Of a stretch of 64,000 nucleotides of DNA, positions 46,570-56,864 are shown piece after piece (within the stretch, counting starts at the first letter, position 1; each line of letters begins with the position of its first letter). This stretch comes from Antennarius striatus (Eukaryota; Chordata; Actinopteri; Lophiiformes; Antennariidae): contig NC_090787.1 of assembly GCF_040054535.1 (NCBI RefSeq), positions 20,157,001-20,221,000 of the forward strand. The letters run 5' to 3'. A model generated the notes under the pieces. That model saw nothing but the letters and a program-made list of their open reading frames with translations. It had not been told where the DNA came from and searched no databases. Made by a program: the position numbers and the translations under genes.

Positions 46570-46638
46570 TGAAAAAGCGACTTGGTTGCTGTGATTGAAT
46601 GTCTGTGGACACACCGCACCGATGAGGCTTGATGTTTA

Positions 46639-46790
46639 TACAGTAGCGATATCTCGCGCATACGCGCATCAAAGTGCACAGCTTCACTTCATCGCGGATT
46701 TTTAAGTAGATAGTCACATGATACCTTACTAGTATTCTATTGGCTGACGGCATTCGGAACACAGCGCACTTCCGTGATAGAGATCTAAAA
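46639..46790 (+). repeat. Tigger-like MITE, left part only
   Basis: CAGTAGCGATATCTCGCGCAT, TTCACTTCATCGCGGATTTTT, GTCACATGATACCTTAC, TTCTATTGGCTGACGGCATT, CACTTCCGTGA. The right half is missing. It sits about 190 bp upstream of the dbi ATG. Confidence 0.65.
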
Positions 46791-47017
46791 TGAGTCGGAA
46801 ATGCACACAGAGGGCACAAGAGATAAATGGATGTACAAATTGCGTTAAAGATATTTATTTATCTTTAATGCAATTTAACAGTACAGACAACCTGAAAATT
46901 GAGAGAATGTCACAAAGGACAAGAACCATGAAAAAATTCAGAAGAAAAATGTGAATAATATTATCCGTACAGTTTAAAATATCAGTTAAACAAACAATAC
47001 AGTGAAAGTTTTGGTAA

Positions 47018-47084
47018 TGTTCCCACCTGGTTCCAAACCTGTGACCTTGTTAGGCAAACGTGGTAATCACTACACTACGGAAAC
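47018..47084 (-). pseudogene. tRNA-Val(AAC)-like pseudogene
   Basis: The reverse complement begins GTTTCCGTAGTGTAGTGATT, then ACCACGTTTGCCTAACAAGG, then TCACAGGTTTGGAACCAGGT and GGGAACA. It matches tRNA-Val from the acceptor stem through the D arm and the anticodon loop CCTAACA. About 6 nt of the anticodon-stem 3' side and variable loop are missing. The T arm carries GGTTTGGAACC in place of GGTTCGAAACC. It is probably a tRNA pseudogene or SINE head, not a working gene. Confidence 0.7.
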
Positions 47085-47167
47085 ACTTGTGGAAATAGGT
47101 CCAAAGTATTTCAATCAGTCTCATGTTTAATATGTATTGATCCTCCATTATTTACAGCGTGCTCACA

Positions 47168-47194
47168 GTTTCCGTAGTGCAGTGGTTATCACGT
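47168..47194 (+). repeat. tRNA-Val 5'-half fragment, opposite orientation
   Basis: GTTTCCGTAGTGCAGTGGTT then ATCACGT: the acceptor strand and D arm of tRNA-Val, including an intact A box. It faces the tRNA-like copy at 47018-47084, 83 bp away. Confidence 0.7.
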
Positions 47195-48329
47195 GTCTGA
47201 TTTACTGGTGCAGATTTTATTTCTCCATTGATCTGCATTATTGAAATGTAATGGTGCTGTGGTACCAACTGTGGGACCCACAGAATACTGTTGAATCTTC
47301 AGTGATTGGATTTCCTCTTGATAAGATCTGATGAGACTGAATGATCCCTTTGAAGAGTTGATATGTTTCCTTCTCTCTGTCCAATAAACCTTGTGATTTA
47401 ATTTTTAAAATTTTTAATCTAATACACTGTTATAATCCCCGAAGGGAAATTAAGAAGAATTTGCTGAAATCTCACGTTTGTCATGTGCCACTTCTGGAAT
47501 AAACAAACGTGCAGTCTGGGTATCTCAGCACTGACACTGTCCAATTAATGGATCATAATTAAGATGCTTACCATAGTTCAAGGATAGATATTAACCATAA
47601 TGGTTACTGTCCAACTATTCCATATCAGAAACCTAAGATGAAACAGGCTGACAAAAAGAGTTTTATTTCTGTATAATGAGAAAATTATTACAAATGACAA
47701 TATTTACCTTTCTTGTTCAAGGCCGTTATTTATGTGCAAAAATGTATTTACACTTGTCTCTGCTTTAATACCATGGACAGTATCCAGCCATGAAAACAGG
47801 GTTGGCAGTTTCCATCCCAAAGCACATATACCGTAGTCAACATCCCATCCCATTAAAATCTGTCCATTTTCAATGACTTTAATATGTGAAACATGAAGAG
47901 TTTGAAGATAAGGGCTTACATAAGTCAAACTCTCTCACTGGTTCTCTCACTGGTTTGGTTACTTCAGACCAAAACACCGCAGTCATCAAAAATGTATTTT
48001 GAGACAAAGAGGAGCAGCAATCCTCTCAATTATGAAACATCATCCGAGTTTGATTGTTCTTCAGAGAGCAGACACACATTTGTGTAATCACTGTTCACAG
48101 CACCACCTACAGAATATTCTCCTTAAGACACGCCAACCCCTCGTATTCTCACACATATCATATGTGGCATTTTGATATATGTGATTTGTAGGGCTGTATT
48201 TTATTAACATGGTTAATGTCACTGTTTAATGGAGTGACCTCATGGTTATTTTTATGTGGACAAACAAAAATAAAATTCAAAATCCTAGCTGTTGAGTACA
48301 AAACATGGCATTGCTGTACCAAGGAACAT

Positions 48330-48665
48330 TGTTTGTTCATTCATTCATTCATTCATTCATTCATCGTCCTGACCGCTTCATCCGCTCTGTCCTGGGTCGC
48401 AGGGAGCTGAAGCCTTCCTTACCTAGCAGTCTTGGGAGTTAGGCTGGGGACACTCTGGGTGTGACGCCAGTGCGCCGCAGAGCTACACATAGATGCAGAC
48501 AAAAAGGCATGCCCACACACACACACTGACGGTCCATTTGGGACTGGCCAATCAACCTGAAGCGCATGGTTTTTTTTGGAGGTGGGAGAAAATCGGAGAA
48601 CCCAGAAAAATCCCAAGCAGACACGGGGAGAACATTGAAAACTCCACACAGAGTGAGACACGAAT
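48330..48665 (+). repeat. Fish repeat starting (ATTC)n, with CGGGGAGAACATTGAAAACT end
   Basis: ATTCATTCATTC tract, CGCTTCATCCGCTCTGTCCT, GGGTCGCAGGGAGCTG, GGGGACACTCTGGGTGTGAC, CAATCAACCTGAAGCGCATG, GGAGAACCCAGAAAAATCCC, AGACACGGGGAGAACATT and ACTCCACACAGAGTGAGA. The most complete copy here of a repeat also seen at 16078. Confidence 0.65.
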
Positions 48666-48726
48666 ATTTGAAAAATTTCAGGTAAATCTGTTAGAGTTCA
48701 TTCAGATTATGTCAATTTTGATGTGA

Positions 48727-48801
48727 TAGCCACTATCGCGGAATTTTGTTTTTCTTGGGTTGTCCTGGAACGCATTAACCACGAGTAACGAGGGATCACT
48801 G
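48727..48801 (+). repeat. Right-end fragment of the Tigger-like MITE
   Basis: TATCGCGGAATTTTGTTTTTC, GTCCTGGAACGCATTAACC and CGAGGGATCACTG followed by TA. Confidence 0.7.
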
Positions 48802-48894
48802 TATAGATTTTGTAGATGTGACACTGGAGGAACATCTGCATTATCTTGGACTGCTGGAATCAGAGAACCCAAAGGTCTCTAGAAGAGACGTAAG

Positions 48895-49095
48895 CTAGGT
48901 TGGCCACTTTGGAAGGAGAGAAATTTATGTACAGGTTGGCCATGCAGAGGGATCGAGATGGGAAGGACATACAGCAGGTTAGTGATGGAAATGTGTTAAC
49001 TAGTGCCAGCAGTCTACTGGGTAGATGGAAGGAATACTTTGAGAAGTTGATGAATGAGGAAAATAATAAAGAAGGTAGAACAGGAAATACAATCT
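48895..49095 (+). repeat. RTE-X-like LINE linker fragment
   Basis: Reads GEKFMYRLAMQRDRDGKDIQ, QVSDGNVLTSASSLLGRWKE, YFEKLMNEENN. This is the conserved segment between endonuclease and RT in the same LINE family as 39618-40033 and 41913-43060. Flanks do not continue it. Confidence 0.65.
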
Positions 49096-49099
49096 GCGA

Positions 49100-50050
49100 C
49101 CAGACCTTGTTCTGTGGTCATGGTGTCCTGGGAGGGTGCAGTAGAGGAGGCCTACCCGTGGAAGAAGCTGAGGTGCGCAGAACTCATTGAAGATGCCCAA
49201 CAACAAGGGTTGAAAGTGACGCCCAGTGGAAGTAGGCTGCAGAGGATTTGGAGCCACCTCAACATCCAGGCTTCTCAGGGATATGGGAGTGCAAAGGGAA
49301 AACCCACAGACAGGCGGTCAGGGAACTCTCCAGGACTGCTGAGAGGGGGAGCAAGTGGCTGTGAATGAAAAGAAAGGATCCAACCTGGACCTTTAAGTGA
49401 GCTCCTGCCATCTAGAGACTGAACTCCACAGAGTCTCATCATTGCAGTATTAATTTATTGAGGGAAATTAACAGCTAGTTCTGCACAACAGATCAGAGCA
49501 ACGGTGAGTGTGATAAGGAGTTGAAGAAACACGTCCAATCAGGCTGGAATTGGTGTATTGCCACTACTGCATTTAAATGTGATGTCCTTACAAGACCAGC
49601 AGAAGTGGGGTCAAAAATAAAATGGCCACAGATCAATTTATGACAGCCAATAATGCAGGGTGGACTGGGTGTGATCAAGTTCATTCTCCAGTCGTAATCT
49701 AGATGGTAGTTTGCTTGATCATCATCCTGTTGCTGCTGTGAGACGATCTTTGGGATGATGGATAAGTGTCCTTTTCTTCATCTTCTTCAGCTGCTTATCC
49801 AGGTTACCGGCTTACACTGGAGCCTATCCCTGCAAACAACACGTCTTGTCATAGATACTTTTTGATATCTAAAATGAAGATAACACTGTATATGTTTTTT
49901 ACCTTCACATTTCTTGTAACAACTATAATATGTTATTCATGTTATTTTTGAAACCCATGCAGTGCTACAGAAAAAAATGAAATTCAATTTACGTAATGAA
50001 CACATCTCTGTTAAAATAATAATAAAACCAAATAACGAAAACCAAATAGC
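49100..50050. other. Intergenic DNA, no gene recognised
   Basis: An open stretch at 49054-49368 continues out of the LINE fragment without conserved motifs. Near 49780-49840 is a CTGCTTATCCAGGTTACCGG, GGAGCCTATCC-type repeat scrap. Otherwise featureless. Confidence 0.35.
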
Positions 50051-50053
50051 TAT

Positions 50054-51102
50054 CCCAGATAGCCAACTGACTCTGCCCCGGATCCACTATAGGCGAATCC
50101 GCGAAACGGGTCGGATCGGAGTCCACTTGCACAGCAGGACGGATCGGGAACGGACAAGGACCGCAGATCAAAACCAGATCCAGCACGGAGCCAGTCCGGA
50201 TCTGTTCATAGAGCAGGTCATCCGGCCCGGATCCATTCCAGATCCTTTATTCAAAATGGCTCATTTGGCCATAACTACTACCAACAGTAATATCCAAAGT
50301 CTAACTGACCATAATAGAGGTTCTTCTTAAAAAGCATGATTACTTCCTTTAACCAGTCTGCCTTTATTAGTAGTAATAAATCAATGCATTCAACACTTGA
50401 AAATATTTTTAAGACTATATCCTTTAACTATGAGTCTCAGTTTGAATTGTCCTGTGTAGCTGCATAATAGCTTTGCTACAACTGAGAGCTACCAATTCTC
50501 AGTGAGACTCATCAGAAAAGAGGTCAAAACATATCGTAAATAAAAAAAGGAAACACAACCATGAATTGTACCCAAAGCATGTTACTGCCATTTCTCTCTG
50601 GGCAATGCTTACAAAGACAAACGCGAGTGAAAATAATCAAGACAGGAAAACATGAAAACCAAACATGACAACATTGTGAAATACAGTACAGCACATTGAT
50701 TACATAAGACCGCCGAATTGCTTTAACTTGGAACCGGTGGGTCCTCATTTGTCATACCAGGACGCCTCCTGGAGTTCCCCCAGAGAGCTGCGAGGTCAAA
50801 CCAGCCAATCGCATGTTTGACGGCCAATGTGGCTCTATTTTACAGCATTGGAAATCACACAAACAAAATTTCACACAAAATTTCATGAAGTCCCACAGAC
50901 ACCAGTTGTAACGTTTTAAAAAGATGTGTATAACCATTGGCTTTTAAGGTGAAAGTTTGCTGCCTGACATTAGGTGTCCCTATTTGCATTGTTGGCAAGA
51001 CTCAGCAAATCTCATGTTTGAACAGTGAATTTAAAGCTATAGCTAAAGCTAAGGCGGATCTGCTGATATGAGGGTGGATCCAACCCAGAGTCGGTGCTAT
51101 CC
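50054..51102. mobile_element. Candidate TIR DNA transposon, about 1 kb, non-coding
   Basis: The left end CCCAGATAGCCAACTGACTC and the right end GAGTCGGTGCTATCCGGGC are inverted, imperfect matches. Both subterminal zones are rich in GGATC(C/T)-type boxes (CGGATCCACT, GGTCGGATCGGAGTCC; GTGGATCCAACCC). No transposase was identified between. Superfamily uncertain. Confidence 0.5.
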
Positions 51103-51945
51103 GGGCATCCTTTCACTGCCTTTGGTCTTACGGAGAATTTAGCAGAGCCTTGACCTGAATTTAGAAAATAAATCGAAAGCATCACTGAATAATGAAAAAT
51201 AAATATTTGCAAAATATCTACTCAAATATTTATTTTACCTGCTTACTGAGACTCCTGCTCCTGAACCTCTGCATATAGCGTGTGCCAATCAGGGCTGCAG
51301 GGAGTCATGTTAATTTTTATGCGAGACTGTAAGGTGTGGTGTTTGTTTGGGTAGAGAATAACTGCTCATTTCTATCACATGCGTGAATTCACAGATTGAC
51401 AGGACTCCAAATGAATATTACTGCATATTTATGCATATTTATGGAGGAAAGGCACCTACATTTGAGTTTGTCCTGTCTTGGAAGGCTTTCAATATCGCTC
51501 CATTTGTGATTCTGACCAAGAGTGACTGTCTAACTGGCAACATCTTCAAGATCTGTCAAGTGTTTGAACTTGGACACCCTTATACCTTTGTCGGATATGT
51601 CAGGCAGCCCCAGCTCAACATTAGGTTCATATACACCTGCAAATGCATTCATACATACCTGGTCTACCTCGGGTTGGAAGTCTTGATAAACGCTTGGTGT
51701 TTTGGTGGAAATATGGCGGCTTTTGATGATTGTAACACATTTTGAGTGATGAAAAATAATAAATAATAAATAATAAAATTTTATTTTATTTTAATACTTC
51801 AAGATCATAATATTCTTCCAATTTAGAACTATAATTAAAAAAACAAAACTAACACAAATACAATTTATTTTTCCAAGCCACATGGAGCTGCATTATAAGA
51901 ATGAAAGAAGAACCACATGTGGCTCTGGAGTTGCTGACTCCTGCT
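51103..51945. other. AT-rich intergenic DNA, no gene recognised
   Basis: An open stretch at 51383-51745 lacks any motif I recognise. An (AATAAT)n-like patch lies near 51750-51790. Confidence 0.35.
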
Positions 51946-51949
51946 CTAC

Positions 51950-52160
51950 AAGAAGACTTTCAGGGACATTTCTATTAAACAATGTGGTTAAAACACGGTT
52001 TGGTCCTCTTGCTACTCATGTGATTCAGTCTTGGTGTAACTCCCAGAAGTTATTGGCATCTCAGCTGATATTTAATAACAAGCAACGTTTAATAGGACAG
52101 AGGTACATTATTTTTTCCGTTGGGTGTTCAAACCAAAGAGGATATTTACAAAGTTACTGG
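51950..52160 (+). repeat. Possible L1-like LINE C-terminal remnant
   Basis: The reading KTRFGPLATHVIQSWCNSQ…QRYIIFSVGCSNQRGYLQ resembles the …NPxVxxTLxIWxxF…KGI region near the end of L1 ORF2. No catalytic motif and no poly(A) tail are seen. Confidence 0.25.
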
Positions 52161-52769
52161 TCTCTGCTCACTCCAGAATGTGGTAAGACTGCTGTTATGA
52201 TTCTGTTTGTGCTGCTTTGTTGGGGCGTGACAGGAGGCGGGGCCCAGTCTGGGGTGGAGCCTCATCTCCACACCTTTGCCACATATCCGTAAGGGCCTCA
52301 TCAGGCTGATTAGCCTTAGGCTTCTCAGTTTAGCTGCTCGTTACTTTCCCTGCCAGAAGATTCCTTTTGCTTCCTGGCCATGGTTTGTACTTTGAATTCT
52401 CCTGTTTCAAGTTTAGAGTTCTCGAGTAGTGTTTGTATTTAGTTATTATACCTGTTAGAGTTAAACTCCTGGTTTCTCAGTTGAACTTTTTGTATTTTGC
52501 ATCCAAACGATAATTTTCTGTTGTACTTTTTCAGTAAATCTGAGTTCAGTTTGCTTCCGGCTTCTCTTCTCCCCAGTCAGAGGAACTTCAAAGGGTTTTG
52601 TCTCAACTTGATTATCCGTCTACTGAAGTCATTTTTACAATGACCTAACCTCAGACAAATTGTTGAGAATCAATATCCCAGACCTGAGACCTGATTTTGA
52701 TTGGGGTGTAGTCTGGACTAACAGTTTGCTCAGTAAATACAATTTGGGAGGCAGAGTGACGGGCAGCTT

Positions 52770-52968
52770 CATCTTGGTGCGCCCCAAATGAACAGCTGGT
52801 AGAGGGGACGGTGCCTTGCTCAAGGGCACCTCGGCAGTTCTTGGTAGGTGAGCTGACATTTCTCTGTCAGTTCTCTCTCTGGGTGGCTGCACAGGAGCGG
52901 GAATCAAACCGGCAATCTTGTAATCAATGGATGACCCGCTCTACCAACTGAGCCCCTGGTGCCCCCCA
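52770..52968 (-). mobile_element. tRNA-derived SINE
   Basis: The minus strand starts GGCTCAGTTGGTAGAGCGGG-like (A box), then GCCGGTTTGATTCCCGC (B box), about 35 nt apart as in a tRNA promoter. A body with GGTGCCCTTGAGCAAGGCAC, typical of fish SINEs, follows. No poly(A) tail is obvious. Confidence 0.7.
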
Positions 52969-53219
52969 CCAATATGTTGATAGTAACATTACTATTTAAA
53001 TTAACACAACAGTAGCTCACCAATATTTGTCATACTGCACAAAGTCCATCTGTCCCAGCTCCATACACATTCCACCAGCTGGGTCACCACATATTATGTT
53101 ACAAGAACTCTATCGCCAACACCGAAACCCACTACTACTCCGGTATAATTACTACAAATAATGGAAACTCCGTCATTGTTCCCTGCAAAACAATATCACC
53201 CAAACACATGACTCCTTCC

Positions 53220-54139
53220 TTGTTTACTTGTACACAACCTCCTTCTGCAACTCCATTATGTCTTTGTCACGGTCCCTGCCTCTCATTCCCCTTCTGTCAC
53301 ACTGCTGCAGTATTTTTCCACTTTCCCTCCCTCTGCTCCACTCTACCTGCTGGCCACGCCTACTACACCAGCCCACTCTGCTCACCTGCTGCAGATCACT
53401 GCAATCAGGCCTGCATATAGTCTCTCCAGCACTTTCACTCCTTGCCAGATTGTTCTTCAGCATCATGCAAGACTTTCCAGCGTTCATTCCCTGTCTGATC
53501 TCCCGGTGTCGACTCTGCCTGTCCCTGACCACCCATCCTCGTCTGCTTCCCGGTAATCTCACCTGCCTTCTGTCCCTGACCTCGTGCTCTGCCTCAGCAT
53601 CTCTGGTATCTGCCTGCTCGTCTGGTTTTGACTCCTCCGCCTGGCCTCGTCTCCTCTCCTGCCTGCTCCCCAACGGTGCCTCTGTCTTCGCTGACTGCTC
53701 ACCCTGCTACGACCCCCCCGCCTGTCTCCAACCTCCTCGTCGGCCTCACAGCACGTGCAGCCGGCTCTCCAGAACGCAGAGTGTCCTGCTCGTCTTCTTT
53801 GGCTGAAGTAAGCTACATCTCTTCCCCTCTCTACGAAAGAGAATTGAACTGTGTGGAACCGGGGGCTCAAAAGCCTCCGCTCGGTTCCGCGGCTGATCCC
53901 AGTCGCCTCCCTTTCCCTCCTCTGAGCCCCAGAGACTGTGCAAGGGCTCTCAGCCCGAAGAACGAACTTGAATCTGTGATAATTCTGCATGCTTCATACC
54001 CTGTTTGCTGTGGTGATATAAAGGTCATTACCAACTGTTCCTGTGCGCCTGTGTACTGCATTTGGGTCCAAACAACACCCGTTTCAGTCTTTCCTACTTC
54101 AAATATCAAGAATACCAGCACCTTGGTTTAAACCCTTTC

Positions 54140-54140
<1 letters not shown>
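53220..54140. other. Pyrimidine-rich, repeat-like segment of unknown family
   Basis: Starts near TGTCACGGTCCCTGCCTCTC and contains many CCTGCCTG/CTCGTCTGG phrases. It ends near GTACTGCATTTGGGTCCAAAC, a phrase often found at the 3' side of fish LTR-type repeats. Long open frames on both strands come from low-complexity C/T content. I cannot define ends or a target duplication. Confidence 0.3.

Positions 54141-54142
<2 letters not shown>

Positions 54143-54170
<28 letters not shown>
54143..54170. repeat. (TA)n bordering R4-type LINE copy B, 3' side
   Basis: About 14 TA units joined directly to AAAATGTCCCTC, the same junction as copy A at 38138/38139. Confidence 0.95.
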
Positions 54171-54175
<5 letters not shown>

Positions 54176-56753
54176 GTCCCTCTCACCCTTGTGGGGTGGT
54201 ATCTGTGTGTCATCCTCAAGCTCGGGTCCTCTACCAGAGGCCTGGGAGTCTGAGGGTTCTGCGCAGTATCTTAGCTGTTCCTAGGACTGCGCTCTTCTGG
54301 ACTGAGGCTTCAGATGTTGTTCCAGGAATCTGCTGGAGCCACTCTTCCAGTTTGGGGGTCACTGCCCCAAATGCTCCTACTACCACGGGGACCACATTAA
54401 CCTTAACCTTCCACATCTGTTCCAGCTGTTCTTTCAACCCTTGATATTTCTCAATCTTTTCGTGTTCCTTCTTCCTGATGTTGGCATCAGCTGGAATCGC
54501 CACATCTATCACCACTGCTCTCTTCTGCTCTTTGTCCATCACCACAATGTCCGGTTTGTTAGCCAGTAGCTGTTTGTCGGTCTGGAAGCTGAAGTCCCAC
54601 AGGATCTTAGCCTTGCTGTTCTCAACCACCTTCGGTGGTATGTCCCACTGGGATTTGGGTACTTCTAGTCCATACCGGGTACAGATGTTCCTGTACACTA
54701 TCACAGCTACTTGGTTGTGCCTTTCCATGTATGCTGAGCTGGCGAGCATCTTACACCCTGCTACCACATGCTGGACTGACTCTGGGGCTTCTTTACATAG
54801 CCTGCACCTTGGGTCAGATCTACTGTGGTAGATATTGGCCTCTATTGCCCTTGTACTTAGGGCCTGTTCTTGTGCTGCCATGATCAGTGCCTCTGTGCTG
54901 TCTGTCAGTCCAGCTTTATTCAGCCATTGGTAGGTCTTCTTGATATCAGCCACTTCCTCTATCTGACGGTGGTACATGCCGTGTAGGGGCTTGTCCCTCC
55001 ATGTTGTCTCCTCCTCCTCCTCCTCAGGTTTCTGCTGTCTAAGGCATTCACTGAGCAGTTCATCTGTTGGGGCCATCTTCCTGATGTACTCTTGGATTTT
55101 TGATGTCTCATCCTGGACAGTGGCCCTGATGCTCACTAGTCCTCGGCCTCCCTCTTTCCGCTTAGTGTACAGCCTCAGGATGCTGGACTTGGGGTGAAAC
55201 CCTCCATGCATGGTGAGAAGCTTTCTAGTCTTGATATCTGTGGCTTCTATCTCCTCCTTTGGCCAGCTTATGATCCCAGCGGGGTATCTGATGACCGGCA
55301 GTGCATACATGTTGATGGCTCGGACCTTGTTCTTGCCATTCAGCTGACTTCTCAGGACTTGCCTTACTCTCTGGAGGTATTTGGCTGTGGATGACTTCCT
55401 TGCGGCCTCCTCATGGTTGCCATTAGCCTGTGGGATTCCAAGGTATTTGTAGCTGTCCTTGATGTCTTCTATCCTGCCCCCTGGTAGGTTGACCCCTTCA
55501 GTTCTGATCATCTTGCCTCTTCTTGATACCATCCGGCCACATTTGTCTAATCCGAATGACATCCCTATGTCGTCGCTGTAGATCCTGGTGGTGTGGATCA
55601 GTGAGTCAATTTCTCGCTCATTCCTGGCATACAGCTTGATGTCATCCATGTAGAGGAGATGGCTGATTGTTGTCCCGCTTCGGAATCGGTATCCGTAGCC
55701 ACTCTTTGTGATGATGTGACTGAGGGGGTTCAGGCCTATGCAGAACAGCAGTGGTGATAGTGCATCCCCTTGGTATATGCCGCACTTGATGTTAACTTGG
55801 GCAATTGGCTTGGAGTTAGTCTCCAGGGTTGTCTTCCACTTCCCCATTGAGTTCTTGATGAAGGCTCTTAGTGTCCTGTTGATCTTATACAGTTCCAGAC
55901 ATTCCAGTATCCACGTGTGTGGCATTGAGTCGTAGGCTTTCTGGTAGTCAATCCAGGCGGTGCACAAGTTGGTCTGTCTATTCTTACAGTCTCTGTGTAC
56001 TGCTCTGTCCACCAGTAGCTGGTGCTTGGCTCCCCTGGTGTTACTACCAACTCCTTTCTGTGTCCCGCTCATATATTGATCCATGTGCCTACTCATCTTA
56101 GCTGCCATGATGCCTGACAGGAGCTTCCATGTTGTACTGAGACAGGTTATTGGCCGGTAGTTGGATGGGGTAGATTCCTTCTGTGGGTCTTTCATGATCA
56201 GGACTGTCCTGCCTTCAGTCAACCATTCTGGGTGCGTCCCATCCCTTAGCAGCTGGTTCATCTGTGCTGCTAGACGCTCGTGGAGTGCTGTCAGCTTCTT
56301 CAGCCAGTATGTATGGATCATATCGGGGCCCGGTGCTGACCAACTCTTCATCTTTGACACTCTTTCTTGGATGTCTGCCATTGAGATGGTTACTGGTTCT
56401 TGTTCTGGGAGGCAGCTGTGGTCAGTCCTTAGGTCCACTAGCCACTGGGCATCGGTGTTGTGTGATGCTACTCTTTCCCATATGCCCTTCCAGTATTTCT
56501 CCACCTCAGCTCTTGGTGGGTCTGGCCGGATGCTATTTCCCTGCCACTGAGAGTACACCTTTGCTGGTTGAGTGGAGAAGGTCTTGTTTATTCTCCTGGC
56601 CTCAATCTCCTTGGTGTATCACTTCAGTCGGGTAGCCAGAGCTGTTAGTCTCTGTTTGGCAGTTTCGAGTGCTTCAGGTATGGAGAGCTTGCTGTATTTC
56701 CTGGGTGCCCCTTTATTCACCATGTTCCCCTTCTGTAGCTCGGCTAGCTGGCT

Positions 56754-56756
<3 letters not shown>
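54171..56756 (-). mobile_element. R4/Rex6-type LINE, copy B, nearly intact polyprotein
   Basis: Non-LTR retrotransposon with a single open frame, 56558 to 54231 on the minus strand (775 codons), extended upstream to 56756 but for one in-frame TGA at 56619-56621. Order: KMKSWSAPGPDMIHTYWLKK (RT fingers), PSNYRPITCLSTTWKLLSGI, CTAWIDYQKAYDSMPHTWIL (RT motif A), GIYQGDALSPLLFCIGLNPL, LLYMDDIKLYA (catalytic YMDD), YKYLGIPQANGNHEEAARK, then the C-x2-C-x8-H-x4-C motif and a PD…D restriction-like endonuclease ([19 protein letters not shown]). A C-terminal RLE with no N-terminal AP endonuclease places it with R4/Dong/Rex6 elements. The 5' end is cut off at (TA)n. Confidence 0.88.

Positions 56757-56799
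<43 letters not shown>
56757..56799. repeat. (TA)n bordering R4-type LINE copy B, 5' side
   Basis: About 21 TA units. The left edge is the truncated 5' end of the LINE (GACTATATATA); the right edge is unique DNA GGGGACACTTTCAAAG. Confidence 0.95.
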
Positions 56800-56801
<2 letters not shown>

Positions 56802-56864
56802 GGACACTTTCAAAGTTTTCCAATTTTTCGGACTGACTGACCTTCATTTCTTAAAGTAATGATG

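Larger units (their letters stand above)
46870..48325. other. Intergenic DNA with no recognised gene
   Basis: Apart from the tRNA-like pair (47018-47194) and a short SINE 3' tail in reverse (TAATCCCCGAAGGGAAATT near 47436) nothing is identifiable. A 74-codon minus-strand open stretch at 47704-47928 matches no family I know. Confidence 0.4.

Noticed and set aside
53224..54131. Overlapping open frames of 140-190 codons on both strands
   Set aside because: C/T-rich low-complexity DNA; no domain or splice structure recognised.
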